From Hirudo medicinalis (lineage: Eukaryota > Annelida > Clitellata > Hirudinida > Hirudinidae), in assembly GCA_011800805.1 (NCBI GenBank), contig MPNW01000022.1, positions 90,264 to 154,263 on the forward strand: 64,000 nucleotides of DNA. Reading direction: 5' to 3'. The stretch's first letter is position 1; every line of letters starts with the position of its first letter. Positions 35,531-56,699 of this stretch are shown here, piece after piece. The notes below the pieces were generated by a model that was given only the letters and a program-made list of their open reading frames with translations, did no database searches and was not told the DNA's origin. The translations under genes and the position numbers were made by a program.

Positions 35531-37350
35531 TCATTCATTGTCAGCAATTCTGGTGATCCTCTTTGGACCGCGACCAGCAGGACCCCTTGGTTTGTCAAAC
35601 TGTTTTTTGACAATGTTTTTCTGAGGATGAATCTCCTCATAAAGAAATTCATTTGTTATTTCATTGGCATTATCAACTTCCAGCTTTCTAGTAATTTCAA
35701 TGGAGAGATCTTTTTCTATGTGGTCAAGCAATGGTCCCTTGCATGTGGAATAAAGCATTCTCTCCTTAATGGAGCAGTTGTATCCAGGCATCGTGTAGAT
35801 GAAGACTATTAAACATAGTATTGATTTTTTTTAATGGCAAGTCACATTCATTAAAAAGTTATCCATGAAAACAAACCGCAGGCAGTCTGCTGATCCCCTT
35901 CGTGGGTGTGTTTGAAGAGGAAGAGGTGGTACCTTGCATGATCTGATGGGATCTTTCTTCTCAATTCATCCACAGACACATTTCCTGATGTCTCCAAATT
36001 GACAACTTCTTTGTCCAAGTCTAAACTCTTAAAAATTAATTTATTATCAATTATAACAAAATTATATTTTCTATTATGTAATGCTTTTAAGTGCAGCTGA
36101 TATGTGAATGTTAAAATCCAACCAATTGCACATAGTTGATGCTGGATGTCATAAAAAGTTTCAGTTGATCAATTGCTGGTTTCGAGAGAGGAAATATCAC
36201 TCCCTGGACAGTTTGATGTTTTGTGTCGACACTTATATCAACACTGACCTGTCAAAAAACAACATCTTTATGTTCAGAACAAAACTCAATAAAGAATCAC
36301 TCACTACACGTTCATACCTCGTTCTTCTTAATCAGTTCCAACTCTTCTTCGGCATACGTCAAAGGCTTTGGGGCATGAGCAGATATCACATGCTTCTTAT
36401 AACCAGTCAAATTCACATCGTGCTACAATTTAATTCAAAATGTCACAAATCATAAATCGTCTTTAGTTTGATGTTGTTATGGCAGCATCAATAACTGCAA
36501 GTAAATTATGTATGGTTAACTGCACAATACTGTAACACAATAATTACAAGACATTTACAGGAACAGTGCCAAAAAGTTCATCTTTGATGTGGGAGGATCC
36601 AAATTCAGTTCTCAGAGTTGCTTTTGTTGCTGCATACAACATCTTTTGTCTCACCTAAGATAATAAAATCATATTCTTTATCAATTCACAAATTAAAAAA
36701 TTGAAAGTTCTTGTCAACAATGAAGTATTGATATTTTAACAAGGTCATATTGTATTATGTAAAGAAAGTAAGAATTCAAAATAACCGGTGAAAAGTCAGG
36801 AGAATAACTGATGAAGATCCAGTGAAAGCCTGAAGATGTTTGCTCATCAAGACGAAACAAAATATATGTCGGTTGATCTTGCTTCAAAAGAGGAAGAATC
36901 ATGGCATCCCAATGTAATATGTCAAGGAATTTTTTAACAAGTAATGTTTAATATATTTATGTTGTCCTGCATTAGCTGCAAATGCATGAATAAAATAAGA
37001 TTCTTGGAAAAAGGATATCAGCATCCCAAGTTCCTCTAGATTCAGTACTACTCTCCAGGACAAGTTGCTCTAAAATGTCAAAATGTTGTTCTAGTGTTAA
37101 ATATTCCGTATTTATGTGCTGCAGTTTGTAGAATACTCCAAAATAAAAACTCTAACCATCCTTAATTGCAACTTGTATAAGGCGAATTCTGCCATCTTTC
37201 GATGCAGCAAAAAAAGATCTTAGCTCTTCACAAGCTGGAATGAAATTGCTTAATAAACAATAGATAGTTTTTAAATTCTTGCTAACAATTTCATTCATTG
37301 CTAAACTGTAATAACTTTAAATTACCTCTGATACCGGCTTGATGAGACAT
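35531..37350 (-). CDS. TWF: Twinfilin, two ADF-homology domains
   Basis: Binds ADP-actin monomers and caps filament barbed ends. Nine exons give 344 residues (family about 345-350): 37326-37350, 37157-37234, 37019-37069, 36786-36913, 36559-36654, 36318-36422, 36123-36248, 35877-36027 and 35531-35805. Starts MSHQAGIRA as in vertebrates (MSHQTGIQA). ADF-H 1 includes [18 protein letters not shown] and [20 protein letters not shown]; then [30 protein letters not shown] 2 includes [35 protein letters not shown] and [18 protein letters not shown]. The tail [12 protein letters not shown] matches the family's KPKGPAGKRG capping-protein region. The third intron is not GT-AG but AT-AC (see findings). 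It points away from the beta-catenin gene 2.3 kb to the right. Confidence 0.95.
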
Positions 37351-38307
37351 TTATGTTTTCGTAAAACGCTTAACAAAAACGCCTGCGATCTATTTGTGAC
37401 AAAAAAAAGTCGAAGCAAATCGCTAAACCAAAAAGTTCATAAAAATGTATCGTATCACCGAAAACTATGCAAATCTAGCCCGACTAGGAAGATTAATGCA
37501 AGCTTCCTGAAGAGGTTGGTATTTGTTTACAACTAAGGTGGTTACTCACGTAAAATTGAATTCCTGTTTAAATAAAAATGTTGTGAAGATTCGCATAATA
37601 CAATATTTTGCTGAACGTTATTGTAATGTTAAGATCTTAATTCACGTTTCTACAACGTAATTACAATTTTACAAACTCTTGTTGACAAATAAACTCGACG
37701 ATCGAACGACCAATTAAATTTACATTTCACAAAAAATTTGTTGCACATATTTAAACCATATCCAAACGTATCTGTAACAAACTGATATATATTAACCCTG
37801 CAGCATTTGACGCCATTTCGATGTGCTGTTAAAAATTGGCCTTATGATGAAAATTAAAAAATTAAAATCGCAGGTGTTGAAGTCTAACTTTATGGGGTGA
37901 CATCAAGTAACGTAATAATTATTTAAAAATTAAGAACATGATTTACCAACAATTCCATCTATTAACTTCCATTTATTAGCTTCTACAGCTTGCGATATTA
38001 ACGATTTATTTATCAACGATAAATATGGTTATAACCAATAGTAGAGCCTTGGCTTCCCTACTTCCCTACTAAGGTGTAACTCAAACATTGCGTGACAACA
38101 TTATTTATTTAAGTATCTATAGTTTGAATAAATAAACTTGATGTAAAACCTTGTCTTTGTCCTCTGAGTATATTATTAATAATATTAACATTTATTACTA
38201 ATAATAATACATTTTTTAAAGAATAATTTCGTTTTGCCTGAGTAAATAAATTTGAGCAATAAACAATCATTTTATGCAGTCTGGGCAATGGAGCAGAGAT
38301 ACATTAG

Positions 38308-38470
38308 AGATATACTTGTACAAATACAAGGTTCATAAATCATCGGTACTTGTACTTGCTCTTGAGTTCTTGTGCTTGCACTTGATTGAACATTGAGTAC
38401 TTGTACTTGTACTCATACTTAGACCTAAATTACTTGTAATTTAGCATCAGTACTTGGTCCCATGTCTGGT
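38308..38470. repeat. TACTTGTACTTG-rich low-complexity repeat
   Basis: Imperfect repeats of the hexamer ACTTGT(A/G)CTTG, ending at CCCATGTCTGG (38459-38469). The reverse complement of that end, CCAGACATGGG, also occurs at 14507-14517, suggesting the boundary of a dispersed element. Confidence 0.4.
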
Positions 38471-38793
38471 AATCATTATAAGTAGCATGGCACTAGAGAT
38501 AAGACAGGCAGCCATTTAAATCAACTTTCATTTCTTAAAGCAGATAAAAAATCTCCGCCCCACTTGTCAAAAATTTGCTACAAAATGGTTAGTAGCTGGA
38601 AACGTTGAGTCAAGCTGGATGGTGAAAAGACACTGAAAGAATAAAAGTGCCGAAGTTCATAGAAGCGCGTCAGCCTTTTCTAAAGATGTTAACAGATAAC
38701 ATTAGAGGACGACTTTCTTCTGTTCTTAATGGAATAAATAAATGTATAAGCTATTTCTATAAGCTCCTAATTCACAATATATAGTGTCTGATA

Positions 38794-38850
38794 GGGACGT
38801 CATTTCAGCTTTTTCCATGGGAAATATTCTTCCTGATAAGATGACCTCTT
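38794..38850 (+). mobile_element. MITE end fragment
   Basis: GGGACGTCATTT at 38794-38805, followed by about 20 bases similar to the reversed right end of the complete element at 27807-27971. No opposite end found. Confidence 0.4.
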
Positions 38851-39609
38851 TTTTGCATCTCACAACAACTTCCCAGTTACTCGCGGGAGAAGCAGCAGGA
38901 GTCAGGGTGGAAACAAGAACGGGAGGGTGACATCTCTGTTCCTGGTCTCCAGAAAGTAGGTTTTTATTGTGTAGCCTAAACAATCATTGGAAACCACTCA
39001 CGGCCACTTTCTCATCAAACTTTTCCAGTTCAGTTTTACTCTAATCGAACCGCAAACCTAAAAAAAGCACTTCATAATTCCATCAAGCATTCGATTTTTA
39101 TTTCAAAATGTGAGCGTCAATTTAATGATTTTGAAAATTATTAATACTTATAAATTAAAATTCAACAACGTTATTATTATTTAAGTGTGTAAGTTATCAT
39201 AACTATTCCGCTTTCAGAAGATTATAATCGATGCATTCTAAAAATAGCCGTTACTGCACTGTAAGACAGGTGTGTGTTCACCTAATCAACTGACCAACTG
39301 GATATTACTTTTCGTAAACAAATAAGTTTCTGATTGGAGAAGGTCTACATTTTGTCAAAACGTTTCTATTGCTCAAACAGTTTTAGAGGATTCGACATTA
39401 TTTACGCTTTTATGATTTTCCACATAATCACATTTTGTCTGACAGACAAAGCAGGATTGGTTTTTAAAATGAATTCAAGCGAGTTTTTTTAAGTTAAGAG
39501 AAATTTGATTTTAATTTAGGATGAACTGTCCGAACCGCGAATCTTTAACTCGTCATTTGTCTAAATTTGAGGAATAATTTTATTATAAAAAAAAAACTAT
39601 ATTTTTCAG

Positions 39610-42600
39610 TTTCAAGAAGGCGACGCTCCCGATATTAAAACTTCAAATATGGATTACGAAATGGGATATACACAAGAACAAATACAAGGTGAAAAATGAT
39701 TCAATTAAAGGACTGACCAATGCCACTAATAATCTATTGAGTTTTCAATAAAAATAGAATACTATAAAGAAACACTGCTGTTGTTGTGAGCCCATGGTCA
39801 CATCAATGACATGGTTTTTGTTGGCAGACATCAACCAGCAACTCAATCAGACAAGGTCGCAGAGGGTGAGGGCAGCCATGTTTCCGGAGTCTTTTGATTC
39901 GGATTTTCAAGTGCCCTCTGTTCAGGTTTACCCAGGAAAACTGACTGCAGTGCAAAGATTGGCAGAACCTTCACAACTGCTCAAACATGCAGTTGTTAAT
40001 CTCATCAATTACCAGGTGACTGATGCTTACAATGTTTGGATCATTTTAAACTTAGCATTGCAACTTAATTTTATGATGAAACTGAATGCACAACTATTAT
40101 TTTATTCGATCAGCTTTTCATAAGATTTGATGAACTGTTTAGCTGGTTTCAATGCTTCTCTTACTTCACAGGAAGATGCTGATGTTGCAGTGAGGGCCAT
40201 ACCTGAGTTGATAGCATTACTGAATGATGATGATCAGGTGAATGTGAATCAGCTGAGTTTTAATATAATGATTACACCATCATTATAAAATGATCCTTTT
40301 CGACTTATTTTCCATTCTGATTTTATTAAATAACTTAGGTTATTCGACCACCATGGAAACAAATAGACATGACACTTAATAAACAAGTATTCATTATTTC
40401 ATCAAGGTTGTTGTGGGTCATGCAGCCCTGATGAGCAACCAGTTGTCAAAGAAGGAAGCGAGTCGTCATGCCATCCTCAACTCTCCTCAGATGATTGCTG
40501 CCCTCATCAACGCCCTCAACAAAACCACTGACCCGGAAACCATCGGGCTGTTGACAGGCACCCTGCACAACCTCTCGCACCATGCTCAAGGTCTCCTGTA
40601 CATCTTCAAGTCCGGCGGCATTCCCGCTCTCGTCAGACTTCTTAGGTGTGCTAGATTTGCTATTGTTCGAATAGTGTGGGGATGTTTGTGATTTGATTAG
40701 AGTTTATTGCAATAGGAAGCTAATTTAGGTTTTTTTTTCTATTTCTTATTTGTTGCTTAATTAATTAATGCTTGGCCTGTTAATGTTTGTTTGCACAATT
40801 TTATTAAATGTTGCTAATCGTTTCCTCTCAGTTGAGTTCATAAAATAAGTCGCCATGCATTCAGTCGACAATGACGAAGTCATCCTCATCCAGCAGGCAT
40901 TTATTTTGCAAATTAGATGACAATTTTGGCTTCATTATTTTATTTTACTCATCAAAAACTTATCTGAAAACTTGTCAACAGCTCTCCAATAGAGTCTGTT
41001 CTATTTTATGCCATCACAACCCTCCACAACCTGTTGCTTCATCAAGAGGGTGCCAAGTTGGCAGTGCACTCAGCAGGTGGTCTGCAGAAGATGGTTCTCC
41101 TCCTTGGGTACCCTGCTCCCAAGTTCCTGGCCATCACCACAGACTGCCTTCAAATACTTGCTTATGGGAATCAGGAGTGCAAGGTTGGCAATGAAGCTTT
41201 TCCTTAAGCTAGTGTTCAAGTAAACATTATTTGTTTACCTGATCAAAGTTGGTTTTCAATGGTTATTTTAATTTATTTTAATTTCTAAATATTAAAGTCA
41301 ACCATAGTAAATATTAAGCAATTGTTGCAAAGATGTTTCATGTTTGACACTGACTAGTTGCTTACATCTCACCAGCTGATAATATTGGCCAGCAGAGGAC
41401 CTCAGCAGCTAGTTGGAATCATGGAAACTCACAACTACGAGAAGCTGCTGTGGACGACGTCGAGAGTTCTCAAAGTGCTGTCGGTCTGTCCGAGCAGCAA
41501 GGTTGCCATCGTCGAGGCCGGTGAGGAGATTCGACGTTCCCACTTCTGCAATTCAAATTAATTTTTGATGATTGTTTAAGGGCTTCAATATTAATTTCCT
41601 AGATGAACTTTTAACTATAAATATTTCCTATTTCTCCTGATACAAGCAAATGCATAAAGAAACATATGTAATTCTTGCTTCTTTCTTCGTGAGCTCGTTC
41701 TACCGAGTTGTAAAACTAATCGGCTAAAAACAAACGATGGTTTAATATTTAAAAAAATTACTTTAACATTCCATTTATTCCACAAAGGTGGTATTGGTGC
41801 CCTTGGAAAACACCTCAACCATTCAAGTGAGAGGCTCATCCAGAACTGCATGTGGACCATCAGGAACCTGTCAGATGTCGCCACTAAAGTGGTTTGTTAC
41901 TGAGTTGATGAGTTCAGTGCCACCATTCTTTTGTCATCATCACCTCTAACATTGTCATAGTCATCATTAGTCGCTGTATTTGTAATCATCATCATCATCA
42001 TCATCATCATCATAGTCACTATATTCGTCATCATCATAGTCATTATATTCATCATCATAATCATCGTCGTTATCATCATTATCACCACCTTCTACTTCAG
42101 TAATGAGCTTTCATGAAATTGATACCCTTCACAGAGATTATGTTTCAAATTGCAAATGTTGGGATCATTGTTTCTCTCACTGATGTACTCTTGGGTCCAA
42201 AAATTCCTGATTTTATGCGACATTAAATATTTAGTTGATGTCAAATAAAAAGATGAACAAAATTGAAATAAAATGTATTTCAATTTATGAGGTGATATTT
42301 AATTAATTTACAACATGTAACTGAAATTCCACAAACACTGAGTGAGTAATTGAAGTTTTGCTTGCATTGGAAGGGATAACAATTTGATTTGAATTTCTTT
42401 GAGTGATTTATTACGAAAAGATGAAGCTCCCCGACACAAGAAGCAACCAAGAATAAACCGAACGAATTCAAATGAAACAATCATGGGAACTTAAAGATAA
42501 TTGGATGAGATGCAATGAATGATTTACATGTTGATGACGACGACGACGACGACGATGGTGGTGATGATGACTATGACCGTTTACGATGGCGATCATTTTG

Positions 42601-45381
42601 AAATGTTTTTATGCAAAAGTATCTTTTCCTGCTTAGTGATAATTTATGTAGTAATAGCAATTTTATTATTAAAAAAATTATTTGACATTTGACACAGGAA
42701 GGAGTTGAAGGCATTTTAGAAACCTCAGTCCAGTTTTTGTCATCACATGACAACGACATGGTGATTTGTTCTGCTGGAATCCTTTCCAACTTGACATGCA
42801 ACAACCATGTCAACAAAATGGCCGTGTGTCAAGTAGATGGGGTGGAGGCCTTGGTAAGTAGAGTCATCCAAGCTGGAGAAAGAGAGGACATCACTGAGCC
42901 TGCTGTAAATTTGTTTTACATTTCCAACATTTCACTCAGAACAATATTTTTAATGATAACAGAAATGGCATTTGACTCGAGATAAATACGCTAACGTCCC
43001 GTGTCGACCAGGTTTGCGCTCTTCGTCACGTCACCAGCAGACATCCAAATGCTGAACTTGCTCAGAACATCATAAGAGAACAGCAGGGTCTTCTTCCATT
43101 GGTCAAGTTACTCCACCCGCCCAGTCATTGGCCGCTCATCAAGGCCGCGATCGGCTTGATTCGGAACTTGGCTCTATGTCCGACCAATAACCCGCAGTTG
43201 AGAGAATTGGGGGCGGTGCCGAGGATAGTTCAGTTATTGATCAGAGCCCATCAGGAGTTGCAAAAAGTAAAGCCTTCATTTAATAAAGTTTTTTGAGATG
43301 AATTTAAAAGTCATTAAAAATCTGCTTTGAAACGTTTTCAAAAGTCAACTGTCGGTGCTTTGGCCGACGGTGTCGTCGTCGATGGAGTGAGAATGGAAGA
43401 AGTTGTGGAAGGATGCGTCGGTGCTTTGCACATCCTCTCGAGGGATGTTCATAACAGGACCATCATCAAGGAACTCAATTGCATACCTCTCTTTGTCCAG
43501 GTGCTTTTGTCTTGAAATTAAGTAAACAAACAAAACATAATTTAAATCTGAATTTGTAAAGGATAATTAATTAACGTTAATGATTTTAAGAAAGGAAGCT
43601 TTACGAGGTGATACGACGATATAATTGTTTGTCCGACCGCTGCTCGTTCTTCGAAACAAAAGTATTACAAATGTATTACCGTTGAAAACGCTGGCATTTT
43701 CCAGCTCCTGTATTCACCGCTCGAGAACACGCAGAGGGTTGCAGCAGGAGTTTTGTGTGAATTGGCAGCAGAAAAAGATGCCGTCGATGCCACAGAACAA
43801 GAGGGAGCCACTGCTCCTCTCACTGAACTTTTGCACAGCAGGAATGAAGCAGTGGGTGAGCACCATGTGATGAATGCCATTGTAATGATGATAATGATAA
43901 CGGTGGCTATGACGATGACGGTGGTGTCAGTGATGTTGTAACCATATGATGCTGTGATTCTAAATGAAATGTTATTTCCTCCAGTTATTAAAGTTGGTAG
44001 AAATGACAAAATTCATGGTTGGAGTGATTGAATGAGTGAGAGAAGGAATGGGTAGAACAAGTGAGAGACTGGAAAATTAATGTCATTCATTTATTTTTTA
44101 AAGAAAATCAATGAAGTTGTGATCACATTTGTAATGTTGACATTTTTCACAGCTACTTATGCTGCTGCCATCTTGTTCAGGATGAGTGAAAACAAATCAC
44201 CAGATTACAGGAAGCGACTTTCAATTGAACTGACCAATTCGCTCGTGAGAGGTGATCCATCGACTTGGACCAATCAGGTTGGTGTATAAAAGCAGTAAAA
44301 GATGCTGCTGCAAAGTTTGTCGGTCGATGAGGTTGTTATAAACTGTTGTTATTATAAACTGTTGTTTTTATAAACTGTTATTTTTATAAACTGTTGTTAT
44401 TATAAACTGTTGTTATTATAAACTGTTATTATTATAAACTGTTATTTTTATAAACTGTTGTTATTATAAACTGTTGTTATTATAAACTGTTATTATTATA
44501 AACTGTTATTTTTATAAACTGTTATTTTTATAAACTGTTGTTATTATAAACTGTTATTTTTATAAACTGTTATTTTTATAAACTGTTATTATTATTATAA
44601 ACTGTTGTTATTATAAACTGTTATTTTTATAAACTGTTATTATTATTATAAACTGTTGTTATTATAAACTGTTATTTTTATAAACTGTTATTTTTATAAA
44701 CTGTTGTTATTATAAACTGTTGTTATTATAAACTGTTGTTATTATAAACTGTTGTTATTATAAACTGTTGTTATTATAAACTGTTATTATTATAAACTGT
44801 TGTTATTATAAACTGTTGTTATTATAAACTGTTGTTATTATAAACTGTTATTATTATAAACTGTTGTTATTATAAACTGTTATTATTATAAACTGCTATT
44901 TTTATAAACTGTCGTGCAAACTTAATTTAGTTTCCTGTTATTCTTGATTATTAATTAAGCTTCCAAATGTTGAGGAAGTACCAAATGATGAGATCTATCA
45001 ACCGAATCCTTCCATGAACTTTTCCCCCAGCATTCAAGGTCAGTTTCCTTTGGTACTTGCATGTAATTAGATTGCATTGTAAATAGCATTAACAATTAAC
45101 AAATATTTTATTTATATTTGTGATATTTTACAGAATACAACTCCTCGCATTCTCACCAAGGGTACCCGGGATCTTCGGCACCCAGCCAATCGAAGCAGAG
45201 CTTTGACAATACGGGTTCTGATTTCGGCAGTCAATTCTACAATGTGAGGTTTCCGGACATCACGAAGAACGTGCCAGATTCGCTCTCCGTCAGGTACTCA
45301 AACAACACCGGCTCCCTGGCTGTGCAGTCGGGAAGGAGCATCCAACTTGATGCAGAACCCTGGTTCAACACAGATGTTTGA
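39610..45381 (+). CDS. CTNNB1: Beta-catenin / Armadillo
   Basis: Armadillo-repeat protein of adherens junctions and Wnt signalling. Fourteen exons: 39610-39688 (ATG 39649), 39828-40015, 40172-40237, 40407-40645, 40982-41183, 41376-41520, 41788-41891, 42698-42904, 43012-43266, 43345-43500, 43705-43855, 44153-44277, 44960-45038, 45134-45381. From ATG 39649 they give 734 residues in phase. The alpha-catenin site [15 protein letters not shown] and twelve-repeat core are clear: [98 protein letters not shown]. Both groove lysines (human K312, K435) are present in YGNQECKLI and NKMAVCQ. The C-terminus WFNTDV keeps the PDZ-ligand form. No N-terminal phosphodegron is seen. AATAAA at 45715-45720. Exon 1 may extend upstream of 39649 in frame. 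Confidence 0.95.
41936..42090. repeat. CAT/ATC microsatellite in beta-catenin intron 7
   Basis: Imperfect ATC trinucleotide tract with interspersed GTCATAG variants; longest pure run about 41985-42012. Confidence 0.8.
44336..44916. repeat. 16-bp minisatellite in beta-catenin intron 12
   Basis: About 36 head-to-tail copies of a unit like GTTGTTATTATAAACT, with variants GTTATTATTATAAACT and GTTATTTTTATAAACT and a few units with an extra ATT. It lies wholly in the intron between exons ending 44277 and starting 44960. Confidence 0.9.
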
Positions 45382-47323
45382 ATTTCAAACATTTTGGTCC
45401 TTGTGGCTTCGGTTTTGACTCTCGTTAATTTAGGATATCTGTAGCTAAAATTGAATTTTCTATGTTTGAAATTGAATCTCAATGATATTTTTATTAACTA
45501 TTTCGTTCTTGCTGAGGTTTTTTATTTTTTATTTTGATTCAAAGCCAAAAGTTTATTTTGTCTTAATATTTTGAAAACGTGTCTCAGTGTTTGAAAATTG
45601 AAACAGCTTGTTAAAATTTGTAGTTTCTTCCTTGTTTTAGTTGCTTCTGCACTCAATTGTGAGATTTTAACCGAATTTTCTTTTGTTATAAGTAAATAAC
45701 TGCTTGTCTTAGAAAATAAATTGCTTTTTTATTTAAGCTTCCAATTTGTGCAAGATTTCATGGATTCATCCAAAGGTGTGTGTTCAGGTAAAACTCTTTG
45801 GAAAAGTTATCATATGACTCATAAGTTTTGATAAGAACCATTAAATACTTAAGTAATCCGACAACAATAACAACACCTACTATTTAGTGAGGTTGCAGGA
45901 ATATAAATTTTTTATTCATTTACCTTCACTAGAATATTGATTTTAACCGAGCACTCTGCAAATTACGATATTATAAAGAAGAGCGGAAAATGTCACGATT
46001 GTATGTATTGTATGTCACGACCCAACTCAATTCCCTCAATGTTTCAACTTAACAACTTCCCGCAGATGACTTTTAGATGACAATCCTTGGGTAAGAAAAT
46101 CATTAAATAACAGTTCGTAAAATTACAGCCTGGTGTGAAGTCATTTATAAAATGTAAAAATTTCATTAGAATAAGAAACTATTTACGAATAAGGTGCTAA
46201 GACCGATTAAATTATCAATAAATAAGCCACGACATGAGATTCGATTTCTTTGAATTAATCTAAAGTAAGTTACGTGGATTAACGGAGAACATGCGAATTA
46301 TGTTCGAGTGAAATCATTTAAAGAAATTCAAATGTTGAGCGATGAAATCAACTTTTTAATTCTTATTGGTTCCCGACTTGTCTGAGAAATTGCATAAATT
46401 AAGATTACAAAAGTTACGTAATGTTAGGTGATGTCAACATTCAAAAAGCACACTCCAATTGGATATCGTGGAATCCGAAATAGGGATAACTATGGATTTA
46501 TTTAAGGTTACTAAGATGACATCAACGTAGCTCTCGAAATATTATTCCTGACAGGGGGGACCTTTAAGAATTACCAATATTCAATGTGTTGTTAAATTTA
46601 TTATAGCTAATAAATAAGCTATAACAAAGCAATTATTGTCGATATTACGCGATTTATAGCTATTTATATAATTATTATATATTTTAGAAGTGGAGCCCTG
46701 GGTTCTTAATGTCGAAAGACCAAAAAGTGTCTCATTTTCTGATGAGAATCAAATGGACACCGTGAACCAATCATGCAAACTAGCATCAATACGACAACAT
46801 CAGGTTATTAACATGTGCCAATATTGACTAATCAGTCACATCAGCATCCACAAACATCTCCAGACATCGTGTTTTGAATTTTTTTGTCACTCGACGGTCT
46901 GCAATTCCTCAAAAGATTCGACAACTGTGCACGTAAAATGACACGTGTTAGAGAGTGAGTAGCAGCAAGGAAGAAAGCGTGCTGTGCAAGGAGTGCTGAG
47001 TCACGCGTCTCTGATATCCGCCGAGCCTTTCCTGCTTGCAAAATTGTGCTTTCAGCCCAAAATCAGGCAGTGTACAAACCATGGAGTGCACCACAATTAA
47101 CCTGTCTTTTCTTTTATCGTTTCAGTCGATTCGTTTATTTTGAACATACATCACATGTCAAAAAATCAAGTCAGAGCTTCAATTGATAGAATCATCAATG
47201 ATAAACTCTCTTGGTGATCATAATCACAATTCTAATTACAACCAGCGGTGAGACTCAGCGTTATTTGATGGCTTTATCGTCCTCATAACCATGCAGCACC
47301 ACACAACAAGAGGACAGAAATGG
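45382..47323. other. Intergenic, AT-rich
   Basis: Beta-catenin 3' UTR to about 45740, then nothing recognisable. Confidence 0.4.
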
Positions 47324-47681
47324 TTAACAAGAAATCAATACTCTTCCGACTGGAACGCCTGCCTGCAAAAAAACTAAACAAAGAAAACCCAGTTAAAACG
47401 TTTCACTGGGTGGATTGAAGGATTGAAGGAAGGTGAAAGGACTTGAAATGAGAGGAGCAGAAGGGATGTGAATTGTAATCATTAACGTTAGAATGGCATA
47501 CGAATTGTTGGCAGTGTAGGAGCTTGGCGTGCATGCATCGTTGCACAGCAGCCTGCATTCCAGTCGTACAACCTCCTGCTCCGTGCACGAAGATCGTTCC
47601 AATGACGGAAGTTTGTTTTCTCAAAGATGGGAAAGTAACTGCGTTGACCGAACATGCGAATACCAGGATAGCAATCACCAT
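47324..47681 (-). CDS. Small secreted cysteine-containing peptide, unidentified
   Basis: Two exons, 47502-47681 (60 codons, ends in phase 0 at GTATGC) and 47324-47362 (preceded by a T-rich acceptor TTTTTTTGCAG), give a 72-residue protein. Residues 1-14 (MVIAILVFACSVNA) look like a cleavable signal peptide. The remainder has four cysteines spaced C-x10-C-x7-C-x14-C, the last being the final residue, with a GAGGC turn before the first. This spacing suggests two disulphides, as in small secreted hormones, antimicrobial or toxin-like peptides, but no family is recognised and I assign none. The start lies 101 bases from the POU6F start codon on the opposite strand, so a shared promoter is possible. 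The model is inferred from splice signals and signal-peptide shape only. Confidence 0.45.
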
Positions 47682-47782
47682 GTCGAGAGGATTTCGGATC
47701 TAAAGAACAACTTGACGTTTCATTTCTTCACATTTTTATCTGTCGTTCATCGTTCACTCAGGTGTGACTAATCACCGCACGA

Positions 47783-56699
<8,917 letters not shown>

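Larger units (their letters stand above)
37351..39609. other. Intergenic between divergent twinfilin and beta-catenin genes
   Basis: Shared upstream region. It holds a TACTTG-rich repeat at 38308-38458 and a MITE-end motif at 38794-38805. I looked specifically for a DSGxxS-encoding exon of beta-catenin here and did not find one. Confidence 0.5.

Noticed and set aside
39523..39580. Possible upstream beta-catenin exon starting MNCPNRESLT
   Set aside because: Its only donor is out of phase with the next exon and it has no degron-like motif.
43665..44009. 114-codon minus-strand ORF over beta-catenin exon 11
   Set aside because: Antisense shadow of a well-supported armadillo exon and an ATG/ACG repeat.
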